NCBI GenBank assembly: GCA_035574175.1 | Contig: DATLZB010000042.1 | Coordinates: forward strand, 1-33,059 | From: DATLZB01 sp035574175 | GTDB lineage: Bacteria; Pseudomonadota; Alphaproteobacteria; Rhizobiales; Hyphomicrobiaceae | Length of the DNA stretch: 33,059 bases | Reading direction: 5' to 3' | Shown here: one piece after another, positions 24,558-33,059 of the stretch | Position numbering within the stretch: the stretch's first letter is position 1 | Layout: each line of letters opens with the position of its first letter | Made by a program: the position numbers and the translations under genes | The notes under the pieces: generated by a model | Told to the model about the DNA's origin: nothing | Database searches by the model: none | What the model saw: only the letters and a program-made list of their open reading frames with translations

Positions 24558-25446
24558 CGTGCGCACGCTTCTTGCTGCGGCCATCCCCGTACTTCCTCGC
24601 GCTCGGCCGCGCCTCCCAGCCGAGACGCTCGTCATCGATGACAAGATCGTCCCGGCCGATGGGGGGCGGGGAGTTGCCGAACCGCAGATAGACGTCGACA
24701 CGCGCAAGGCTCGCTTCGTCGGGGCTGCCGCCGCCGCCGATGTTGATGATATGCTGCCCCTTCTCAAGGCATGCGCCGTCCATCACCGGCACCGCCGAGT
24801 CGGTGACGGCGGCGACGATATGGGCGCCCTTGTAAATCTGCTCGGGCGAGCTGCAGGCGCGAGCCTCGATGCCGTACTTGTGCGCCATTTCGGCGGCGAA
24901 CCGCTCGCGGTTCTCGCGGGTCGGGCTGAAGACCTGGAGCTTTCTGATCCGGCGCACGGCCGTGAAGGCCTGCATGTGGGTGCGTGCCATGCCGCCCGAG
25001 CCCAGCATACCGACCACCTCGGCGTCCGGGTTTGCCATGTACTTGACGCCAATGCCGCCGTCGGCACCGACCCGCATGTGCTGGAGAATGCCGTCGTTGA
25101 TGAAGGCGAGCGGCTCCCCATTTTCGATGGAGGTCAACAGAATGAGTCCGCAAAAGAGGCCCGGCTGCTTGCAGTATTTTTCCTGGGTTACGGCGCCGTT
25201 ATAGCTCGTCTCGTAGACGACGTCGGATTTCATGCGGATGGCGAAGTAGCCCTTCGTGGAGCCTCCCTCCATGGTGCCCCATTGATAGTTGCGGGAGGGG
25301 TCGCTGGTCGGGATGCGGATGTCGATGCGCGGCCGGCAGACGGCCTCGCCGGCAGCGAGGTCGAGATAGGAGCGTTCGAGAGCAGCGATGGTGTCCTCCA
25401 TGGTCAGCACCTTCTCGACAACTTCATTATTGATGATCAGGGTCAT
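24340..25446 (-). CDS. Ornithine cyclodeaminase/mu-crystallin family protein
   Basis: A 368-residue NAD(P)-binding protein of the ornithine cyclodeaminase/mu-crystallin family, whose members include ornithine, lysine and alanine-type imino-acid reductases or deaminating enzymes. It begins MTLIINNEVVEKVLTMEDTI. The substrate-side region has RPRIDIRIP and the Rossmann motif is GMLGSGGMARTHMQAF, followed by QVFSPTRENRERFA and a GQHIINIGGGGSPDEAS segment. It is longer than classic members (about 310-340), with a basic insert ARKYGDGRSKKRAHGTK before the C-terminal helices. The ATG at 25446 has GGAG 5-6 bases upstream. The specific substrate cannot be inferred. The last 72 codons are duplicated as a fragment at 20969-21186. 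Confidence 0.9.
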   Translation of the reverse strand: MTLIINNEVVEKVLTMEDTIAALERSYLDLAAGEAVCRPRIDIRIPTSDPSRNYQWGTMEGGSTKGYFAIRMKSDVVYETSYNGAVTQEKYCKQPGLFCGLILLTSIENGEPLAFINDGILQHMRVGADGGIGVKYMANPDAEVVGMLGSGGMARTHMQAFTAVRRIRKLQVFSPTRENRERFAAEMAHKYGIEARACSSPEQIYKGAHIVAAVTDSAVPVMDGACLEKGQHIINIGGGGSPDEASLARVDVYLRFGNSPPPIGRDDLVIDDERLGWEARPSARKYGDGRSKKRAHGTKLPDRMVTLADLVHHRKKGRTSPDQITYSERGNLQGAQFYAVAGRAYELARAQGLGHEIPTAWFLQDIRD

Positions 25447-25602
25447 GGAGTCTCCGAAGTTCCATCCGCGGCCGATCCGCAACCCCTATCGGCAGGGCGA
25501 CCCGGCGTCAACGAGGCGAGACTCTAAACCTTTGCTCTCGACGGGGACCCATTTCGCACCTACGTTGACGTCAGCGCCGCACGCCCGCGGGAGGGCGGCA
25601 CC

Positions 25603-26349
25603 ATGCCTCGATCCATCGCAGCCTCGACATTCGCGCTGCTCTTCGTGAGCTGCTTCGGCTGGTGCAGTTCGTCCGCACTCGCCCAGCAACAGGTCGACCT
25701 GCTCCTGGTGCTTGCGGCGGATGTATCGCGCAGCGTCGACGACCACGAGTTCGAGCTGCAGCGGGAGGGTTACGCGGCCGCGATCGTCAATCCCCGGGTG
25801 CTCAAGGCGATCCAATCGGCCGGCGAGCACGGCCGCATCGCTGTCTGCTTTTTCGAGTGGTCCGGCCCGGTATCGCAGAACGTCCTCGTCGACTGGACCA
25901 TGATCGCCAACGGCGATGACGCCCGCGAGTTCGCCCATCGGCTGCGCCAAGCGCCGCGCGCCTTCCGCGACAGCACCTCGATCAGTGGCGCCATCGACTT
26001 CGCCATGGGGCTGTTCCCCTTGAGCGCGTTCAAGTCGGAACGGCGCGTCATCGATATCTCCGGGGACGGTACGAATACGAACGGCCGCTCGGTCCTTGCT
26101 GCACGCGAAGAGGCACTGGCGGCGGGCGTCACAATTAACGGGCTCGTCATCCTCAGCCCAGAGCCGCTGCCGAGCTTTCCCTACCATACGCATCCGCCAG
26201 GCGGGCTTGCCTCCTACTACGAGCAAAATGTGATCGGTGGACCCGGCGCCTTCGTGCTTACCGCCGACGGGTTCGAAACGTTCGGGCAATCTCTCATCAG
26301 CAAGCTCATCAAGGAGGTCGCGGGCGTTTCCAGCGGCGTAGTGCGCTGA
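25603..26349 (+). CDS. DUF1194 von Willebrand A-like exported protein
   Basis: A 248-residue secreted protein of the DUF1194 family, largely alphaproteobacterial. Residues 1-28 are a signal peptide (cleavage near ALA|QQ). The mature protein is a vWA-like fold: LLLVLAADVSRSVDDHEF carries a MIDAS-type DxSxS (D40, S42, S44), DSTSISGAIDFA and RVIDISGDGTNTNGR give the other metal-site loops, and FVLTADGFETFGQSL is the C-terminal family motif. It may bind a metal and a protein partner in the periplasm; no function is established. It stands alone, 156 bases from the divergent ornithine-cyclodeaminase-family gene. Confidence 0.92.
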   Translation: MPRSIAASTFALLFVSCFGWCSSSALAQQQVDLLLVLAADVSRSVDDHEFELQREGYAAAIVNPRVLKAIQSAGEHGRIAVCFFEWSGPVSQNVLVDWTMIANGDDAREFAHRLRQAPRAFRDSTSISGAIDFAMGLFPLSAFKSERRVIDISGDGTNTNGRSVLAAREEALAAGVTINGLVILSPEPLPSFPYHTHPPGGLASYYEQNVIGGPGAFVLTADGFETFGQSLISKLIKEVAGVSSGVVR

Positions 26350-26407
26350 CGTCCGTCCCGCCTGCCTCTCGAAAGGTCGCCCAGTGCGGTGCAGAGACGT
26401 CGGCGCG

Positions 26408-26974
26408 TTATGGTTTGCGGTAGAGCCGCAGCGACTTGAACGCACCGGCGGGCACAAGGCGGGCTTCGCCGACAAGGTCGGCAATGACGCGTTCGGCGAC
26501 ATCGAAGGCGAAGGAGCCCGCGTAGAAGCTCATCAGTCCTTCCGGTCGCAGCTTGTCGAGCAGCAGACGGGTCAGCTCGGCATCGGTCAGTGCGCGGTAT
26601 TCATCATTGCGCTCGGAGCGGAACTCGCCAAGGTGGAACAGCGTGACGATGTCGAGCTCGGGCAGCAGCTTCGGCTCAAGCTGGTAGATGTCGCCGAAGA
26701 ACACCTTGTAGACGCGACCGACCTCAGGGCGTGCGACCACCAGCTTGACGTAGGCATCGTACTCCTGGGGAGAGGCCGTGATGCCGAGCACGACATTGCC
26801 GGCTCCCGCCTCGGCAGCGCGTATCCCCAAGATGTGGTGGCCGCCGGTGCCGAAATGGAAGATCGCCTTGCCGGCAACCTTCTCCGCCTTGAGGTATTCG
26901 GCGAAGTGAACGTCGCACGGGCACTGCTCGACGTCGAGGCTCCAGTTCACGTCCCAGATGTTGAGCGACGGCAC
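26408..26974 (-). CDS. Conserved hypothetical protein, methyltransferase-like Rossmann fold
   Basis: A 188-residue protein. The start is a GTG at 26974-26972 with GGAGG 5 bases upstream; no ATG fits better. An N-terminal segment WDVNWSLDVEQCPCDVHFAE is followed by AIFHFGTGGHHILG (about 38-51), which looks like the glycine-rich motif I of class I SAM methyltransferases. VVLGITASPQEYDAY is in the motif II place, and LDIVTLFHLGEF and LRPEGLMSFYAGS look like motifs IV and V-VI. The first acidic residue of motif I is absent (FHFGTGG), so SAM binding is not certain. It ends 58 bases from the convergent DUF1194 gene. The next minus-strand gene upstream is the ABC transporter, which ends 46 bases before this one. 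Confidence 0.65.
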   Translation of the reverse strand: MPSLNIWDVNWSLDVEQCPCDVHFAEYLKAEKVAGKAIFHFGTGGHHILGIRAAEAGAGNVVLGITASPQEYDAYVKLVVARPEVGRVYKVFFGDIYQLEPKLLPELDIVTLFHLGEFRSERNDEYRALTDAELTRLLLDKLRPEGLMSFYAGSFAFDVAERVIADLVGEARLVPAGAFKSLRLYRKP

Positions 26975-27020
26975 GATGTCCTCCGATGCTGGTGATTACG
27001 CTGGCGGCGCCTCATCTGCT

Positions 27021-28775
27021 TCAGGCGATGGCCGCTTCGAGCGGGCGCAGGCGCGAGCCGTGCTGCGCCGGCTCGAGTAGGAGCCGCCGCTCGTGGAAGC
27101 CGTCGGCACGGCTGCGCTGACCAAGGCTCAAGACGATCGCGCTCGGCAGCCAGCTTTCGATCGTCCGATAGAGACGGTTCTGGGCCTCTTCTTCGAGCGC
27201 CGCCATGGCGTCATCCAGGACGAGCACGCTCGGCCGGTGCAGGAGGGCGCGGGCTATCGATAGCCGCTGCCGCTCGCCAGCGCCCAGCACCTGATCCCAG
27301 CGGTCCTCCTCGTCGAGACGTGGCGCCAGGTGGCCGATGCCGATGTCATTAAGGGCCTGCCTAATCCGGCCGTCATCCGCGTCGATGCGGCCGTAGGGAT
27401 AGACCAGCGCGTGGCGCAGCGTACCCAAGGGAATGTAGGGCTTCTGAGGCACGACCATCAGCCTTGCATCGCACGGGATCTCGATGCGGCCCGCCCCCCA
27501 CGGCCAGATGCCGGAGATGGCGCGCACGAGCATGGTCTTTCCCGTGCTCGAGTTGCCGGAAATCAAGACGCGCTCGCCCGGCTCGATGAGGAGATCCGTG
27601 CCTGCCACCAGCGGACGGCCCTCGGAGTCGAGCACAGTCAGACCGGCAAGGCGGACGCGGCCGTCACTTGCCGGCGTGACGGCGATGCGGGCCTGCTGGA
27701 GACGCGCGAAGCGCGCGTCGAGGGCCTCACAGGCGGTCACCACGTCCATGACCCGGCGCGCAGAGGCGAACCACTCGGCGATGCGGTTATAGTTGTCAAC
27801 AACCCAGGAGATGGCGAGCTGAACCTGCACGAAGGCGGCGGCGAGCTGCACGACCTCGCCCAGGGTCAGCTCGCCGGCAAAATACTTGGGCGCAGCAAAC
27901 AGCAGCGGCACGATGGGGATCATCGGGCCGCTGGCATTGGTGATCCAGGTGAGGCGGCCGTGCTGGCGCACGATGGCGAGCCAGCGCGCAACCACGGTGT
28001 CGTAGCGGAACGAAAGGTCGCGCACCTCGGATGGACCGCCGCCGATCAGCGAAACGCTCTCGGCGTTCTCACGCACGCGCATGAGGCCGAAGCGAAATTC
28101 GGCCTCGGAAGCGTTCTTGCGCGCCACGCAGCCGACCAGCGCCCGGCCTACCCAAAGCATGAGCCCCGAAGCAATGCCGCCGTAGGCGAGAGCGGCCAGC
28201 ACCATGTAGGCGGGAATGGTGATCGGGACACCGACCAGCGATACCGTGATGGAGCCGCCCACGTACCAAAGGATGGAGATGAATGCGGCGGCACCGAAAA
28301 AGGCGGAGAACAGCCCGATGGCAAGGTCGACCAGGGGCTCGGTGGCCCAGCGCGTATCGTCGGCGATGCGGTACTCTGGAACCTCGGGCTCGGTGTGAGT
28401 CGCGCCCAAGTGGTAGAAGCGGTTGCGCCCCAGCCACTGCGCCACGAGCCGCTTCACGATCCACTCGCGCCAGCGCACCTGCAGCGTCTCGCGGGTGATG
28501 ACGATGGCGACGCCGACGGCGGCCATGCTGGCGATGATGGCGGCGAACACAAGCACGGCCCAGGCGGCCGTCTCGGAATCCTTCCTCTCGAGCGCATCAA
28601 AGAACCAGCGCTGCCAGCGGTTCAAGGCAACGGTAGCGCCGAGGCTCAGCAGAAGAGCGGCGGCAAGGCCGAGGGTCAGGGTCCAAGCGCGGGTCGCGGT
28701 TTCTCCCTTCCAAAAGCCGCCGGTGAAGCGTGCGAAGGCGCGCGCAATGCGCGGGTCGAGGTTGTAGGCGTCCAT
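27021..28775 (-). CDS. ABCD/YddA-type ABC transporter (membrane and ATPase fused) with altered catalytic residues
   Basis: A 584-residue half-transporter. The N-terminal part (about 20-340) is an ABC_membrane_2 domain as in YddA, SbmA/BacA and peroxisomal ABCD proteins, with NRWQRWFFDALERKD, LQVRWREWIVKRLV and the family NRFYHLG and PEYRIADD sequences. The ATPase follows: Walker A ISGNSSTGKT, Q-loop VPQKPYIPLGTLR, signature LGAGERQRLS, Walker B VLVLDDAMAALEE. Two key residues deviate. The catalytic glutamate after Walker B is D522, and the H-loop histidine, expected as SxGHR, is glutamine (SLGQR, Q553). The start at 28775 follows GAGGGA 10 bases upstream. Members of the family import peptides, antimicrobials or very-long-chain acyl compounds; whether this one hydrolyses ATP normally is open. 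Confidence 0.9.
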   Translation of the reverse strand: MDAYNLDPRIARAFARFTGGFWKGETATRAWTLTLGLAAALLLSLGATVALNRWQRWFFDALERKDSETAAWAVLVFAAIIASMAAVGVAIVITRETLQVRWREWIVKRLVAQWLGRNRFYHLGATHTEPEVPEYRIADDTRWATEPLVDLAIGLFSAFFGAAAFISILWYVGGSITVSLVGVPITIPAYMVLAALAYGGIASGLMLWVGRALVGCVARKNASEAEFRFGLMRVRENAESVSLIGGGPSEVRDLSFRYDTVVARWLAIVRQHGRLTWITNASGPMIPIVPLLFAAPKYFAGELTLGEVVQLAAAFVQVQLAISWVVDNYNRIAEWFASARRVMDVVTACEALDARFARLQQARIAVTPASDGRVRLAGLTVLDSEGRPLVAGTDLLIEPGERVLISGNSSTGKTMLVRAISGIWPWGAGRIEIPCDARLMVVPQKPYIPLGTLRHALVYPYGRIDADDGRIRQALNDIGIGHLAPRLDEEDRWDQVLGAGERQRLSIARALLHRPSVLVLDDAMAALEEEAQNRLYRTIESWLPSAIVLSLGQRSRADGFHERRLLLEPAQHGSRLRPLEAAIA

Positions 28776-28918
28776 TTCTCGAAGTCCCTCGCAGTGGATC
28801 GGCGGCGGCAGGCCGCGCTTGGCAGGCCGGTGAGCTGCATTGTAGCTTGCCGGCCCCGGCCGGCCATATTTTGTCGTTCCGGTGCGGATAATGGGACCCC
28901 GAAGGGAGCCCAACACCG

Positions 28919-29692
28919 ATGACCGACCGGCTCAGCGTTCAATCCGGACTTGCCGCCGTCGACCGCTACTTGGCGGAGGGCTACACCAGCGTGCCCGGCA
29001 TGTCGTCGCGGTTCGCGGCCGGCGTCTGCTGCGGTCTGATGCGGTTGCAGAGCGAATTCGGCGTCGGCGGCCATGTGGCGGAGATCGGTCCGTTCGAGGG
29101 CCGCTTCTTCATCGCCCTGGCCCTCGCTCTCGGACCCGGCGAGGTGGCGCTCGGCATGGACCTGTTCAACTGGCCCACGCCCAAGGTCAAGGACCGTTTC
29201 GAGCAGAACTGCATCCGGCAGGGCGTGGCGCCGGAGCGCTTCATCGCCTGGCAGGCCGACAGCCAGGCGACGCCGCCGGAACAGCTCCTCGCCAAACTCG
29301 GCGGGGGAAGGGTGCGCCTGTTTCACATCGACGGCGAGCACTCGCGGGCGGCGCTCACAAGGGACCTGGAGCTCGCCACCGCCGTGCTCGCACCCGGCGG
29401 GCTCATCGTGCTCGACGACATGCTGCACCCGGGTTATCCGACGCTGATGGTCGCCGTGCAGGAGTACCTCGTGCGGCACCCCGACATGGTCGTGCTGTGC
29501 ATCATCGACCGCGAGACCATCGTGGCGGCCACCAAGTTCGTGCTGTGCCAGGCGGAGTGGTTCAAGCGCTACGAGGAGCGGCTGCTCGCTCTCTACAAGG
29601 ACCACATCTGGCCGATGGGGGCGGATTTCGAACCGCACTGGTGCCTGGTGCTTTCGCTCGACACGAAGCTGGCGGAGATCAACTGGGATTAG
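28919..29692 (+). CDS. Class I SAM-dependent methyltransferase (Methyltransf_24 type)
   Basis: A 257-residue protein. VAEIGPFEGRFF (about 53-64) is motif I with E55, G57 and G61; LGMDLFNWP is the motif II acidic residue; and LFHIDGEHSRAAL followed by LAPGGLIVLDDMLHPGYP are the characteristic Methyltransf_24 sequences, where the DGxHS and DD residues often bind a metal. AGGGAG is upstream of the ATG at 28919. The target may be a sugar, lipid or small hydroxylated molecule. It is divergent from the ABCD-type transporter (143 bases between) and converges with the FkbM gene, with only 17 bases between stops. Confidence 0.88.
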   Translation: MTDRLSVQSGLAAVDRYLAEGYTSVPGMSSRFAAGVCCGLMRLQSEFGVGGHVAEIGPFEGRFFIALALALGPGEVALGMDLFNWPTPKVKDRFEQNCIRQGVAPERFIAWQADSQATPPEQLLAKLGGGRVRLFHIDGEHSRAALTRDLELATAVLAPGGLIVLDDMLHPGYPTLMVAVQEYLVRHPDMVVLCIIDRETIVAATKFVLCQAEWFKRYEERLLALYKDHIWPMGADFEPHWCLVLSLDTKLAEINWD

Positions 29693-29709
29693 GGATGGGC
29701 CGGCGGCCG

Positions 29710-30726
29710 CTACTGCGGCAGATGGCCGCCGTCGTAGTGGGAGGCGATGCGACCCAAGGCGGCGCGGAAGCGGTCGCTATCCATCAGCCGGCGGATGAGT
29801 TGGTCGCGGTTTGTGCCCGGCGATGGAGCGGGTGAGCGACCCGGGTGCTCGGCGGTGCCGAACAGCATCGCCGCGACCGCCTCGCCCGACTCCTCAGGCG
29901 GCGGCGTGCCGTCCGTGGCGCGGGAGAGCAGCCGGGCGAGCAGGTCGAAATCAAGCGTCGGGAGAGCGGCGAGGAAGCCCTCGACGAGCCGGCGGGCGAG
30001 GGCATGGTCGAAGTGGTCCGGGCGCTCCAGGGCGCGGCCGAAGTCCCAGAGGTGGAGCACGCGGTCCCACGGCGCGGGCTCCGGCGGAAGGCGCCTTACC
30101 AGCTCGGCGCATTCCTCCGCCACATAGAAACGGTTCAAGCCGTCGAAGAAGGCGAAGCGATAGCGGGCGGCAAGCAGCGCAGGCTCCCAGGTGCGCCAGT
30201 CGTCGGCCGCCGAACCGGGGGCGGCTGCTTCGATCACGACAACGCGCGGTCGGACACGCGCAAAGTCGGCGCCGGCCAGCACGTCGGCCTCGGCGCCCTC
30301 GACGTCGATCTTGAGGAAGTCGACGGCCTCGATGCCATGCTCGGCGCACAGGCTCGTCAGGGTCCGCACCGGCGCCTTCACCGTGGTGAAGGTCGTGCCG
30401 AGGGCGGCGGCAGCCTGGGCGTGGCTTGCAAGCGCGGTCGAGAGCCCGTGCAGACGATCGACGACGTGGAAGTCCGCTTCGCCGTCGTGGCGGCCGGCCA
30501 AGCCGCACACCGCGATGTCGCGCGGGCGGATGTGGGGGTAAAGGTCGGCGAGCCGCTGCTGGGGTTCGATGACGAGTCCGCGCCAGCCCTTCAGGTAGAA
30601 CCAGAACGTGACGTTGTCGGCTACGGGGTGGCCGGCACCAACATCGACGTAGAACCCGGTTTGGCAGTCGGCGAAGAGGAGGTCGAGGTGATAGTCCTCA
30701 AGCCGCTGGGCATAGGAAAGGTGCAT
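29710..30726 (-). CDS. FkbM-family methyltransferase with C-terminal extension
   Basis: A 338-residue protein. Residues 1-195 form an FkbM methyltransferase: FYVDVGAGHP (25-34) is motif I, GLVIEPQQ the motif II region, and DFLKIDVEGAEADVLAG the family hallmark near 143-159. Residues about 200-338 are an extra region rich in Arg, Ala and Leu (ALARRLVEGFLAALPTLDFD, then a TNRDQLIRRLMDSDRFRAAL segment) that I do not recognise. FkbM enzymes methylate hydroxyls of polyketides or sugars and are common in surface-glycan loci. It follows rpmE on the same strand with 83 bases between and may be partly read through from it. Confidence 0.88.
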   Translation of the reverse strand: MHLSYAQRLEDYHLDLLFADCQTGFYVDVGAGHPVADNVTFWFYLKGWRGLVIEPQQRLADLYPHIRPRDIAVCGLAGRHDGEADFHVVDRLHGLSTALASHAQAAAALGTTFTTVKAPVRTLTSLCAEHGIEAVDFLKIDVEGAEADVLAGADFARVRPRVVVIEAAAPGSAADDWRTWEPALLAARYRFAFFDGLNRFYVAEECAELVRRLPPEPAPWDRVLHLWDFGRALERPDHFDHALARRLVEGFLAALPTLDFDLLARLLSRATDGTPPPEESGEAVAAMLFGTAEHPGRSPAPSPGTNRDQLIRRLMDSDRFRAALGRIASHYDGGHLPQ

Positions 30727-30734
30727 CGCTCAAA

Positions 30735-30805
30735 GCTCGTCGGCGGAACAGCCTTTTGTCGGCGCCCCGCCCGCCAAGCGCCACGACGCAGCGCAGCCGA
30801 CGAGC
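30735..30805 (-). terminator. Long inverted repeat between rpmE and the FkbM gene
   Basis: GCTCGTCGGC (30735-30744) and GCCGACGAGC (30796-30805) are perfect 10-bp inverted repeats 51 bases apart. In the transcript of the minus strand they would close a large stem just after the rpmE stop, with a GC-rich segment inside that can fold further. It ends 8 bases before the FkbM start codon, so it may control read-through or translation of that gene. Only the pairing is seen; the role is inferred. Confidence 0.4.
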
Positions 30806-30809
30806 CCGC

Positions 30810-31040
30810 CTATTTCTTGAACAGGCCCTCGAAGCGCTTGTTGAAGCGCGACAGGCGGCCGCCGCGGTCGGTCAGGCGCTGGTCGCCACCGGTCCAGGCC
30901 GGGTGCGTCTTGGGGTCGATGTCGAGCGACAGCGTGTCGCCCTCCTTGCCGTAGGTCGAGTAGGTGATGAACTCGGTGCCGTCGGTCATCACCACCTTGA
31001 TCTGGTGGTAATTGGGGTGGAAGTCGGCGGCCTTCTTCAT
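30810..31040 (-). CDS. rpmE: 50S ribosomal protein L31
   Basis: A 76-residue ribosomal protein L31 beginning MKKAADFHPNYHQIKVVMTD. It contains TEFITYSTYGKEGDTLSLDI and KTHPAWTGGDQRLTDRGGRL, with the final KRFEGLFKK that ends alphaproteobacterial L31. The four cysteines of the zinc-binding (C+) form are absent, so this is the C-minus type that does not need zinc. The length is normal. An MsbA-like exporter gene is divergent from it, an arrangement seen in many alphaproteobacteria. Confidence 0.98.
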   Translation of the reverse strand: MKKAADFHPNYHQIKVVMTDGTEFITYSTYGKEGDTLSLDIDPKTHPAWTGGDQRLTDRGGRLSRFNKRFEGLFKK

Positions 31041-31172
31041 GTCTCGTTCTCTCTTCGCGTCCAGGGCCGATGAGGTCGAGGCCAGCTTCTAACGGAAGGG
31101 GCCCGCCGATACAAGCAGGCGAGGGCTTTGCCGAGCCCTCCCGTCGCCTTGCGCGCTCTGCCCTGCTTGGGC

Positions 31173-33014
<1,842 letters not shown>

Positions 33015-33059
33015 GGTCGGCGCGCCGCCGCCAGATCGTGTTGCTTTCGGAAGGCGGTC

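Overview
The window looks like chromosomal DNA of a high-GC alphaproteobacterium, most likely Hyphomicrobiales (a Rhodoplanes/Bradyrhizobium-like soil or water bacterium). This rests on GC-rich coding, paired CoxL/CoxM/CoxS-type molybdenum hydroxylases, a DUF1194 protein, a cyclase fused to TPRs, a cysteine-free L31 beside an MsbA-type exporter, and a tRNA-Pro(CGG) with encoded CCA. The assignment is inference; no marker gene fixes a genus.

Bases 1-14407 hold a catabolic locus. Two molybdenum-hydroxylase modules lie back to back: a minus-strand small [2Fe-2S] subunit plus the start of an FAD subunit, divergent from a first large subunit; then a complete small-large-FAD operon. Both large subunits have form II/xanthine-dehydrogenase-type active-site loops, not the form I CO dehydrogenase loop. 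Next come a beta-hydroxyacid dehydrogenase, a ThDP-dependent enzyme, an Asp/Glu-racemase-fold protein without the usual catalytic cysteines, an orphan TctC/Bug-type binding protein with an extra C-terminal domain, a class II aldolase-like protein and a double cupin. Together they suggest uptake of a carboxylated, probably cyclic, substrate, hydroxylation by the Mo enzymes, and later cleavage or decarboxylation. The substrate cannot be read from the sequence and no regulator gene is present.

Bases 14432-16196 carry a divergent pair, a BtuF-like protein and a DUF71 (COG2102) ATPase, matching the predicted B12-salvage subgroup. The DUF71 gene has two compensating frameshifts. Bases 16197-19675 carry a likely regulated promoter region (a perfect 14-bp palindrome and a CIRCE-like dyad over a -35 box), then a three-gene operon: NEW3-domain membrane-anchored protein, ABC ATPase, ABC-2 permease.

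Bases 19746-25446 are the rearranged part. A 309-bp direct repeat (306/309 identical) occurs at 19746-21186 and at 24249-24557. The second copy contains the 3' end of an intact ornithine-cyclodeaminase-family gene. The first is a truncated copy split by a 1127-bp IS481-like element with a 5-bp target duplication, so the empty site is still present in the same window. Between the copies are a small secreted protein, a class III cyclase-TPR protein, two decayed gene fragments and tRNA-Pro.

Bases 25603-33059 are more conserved: a DUF1194 exported protein, a Rossmann-like protein, an ABCD/YddA-type transporter with altered catalytic residues, two methyltransferases of different families, rpmE and an MsbA-like exporter.
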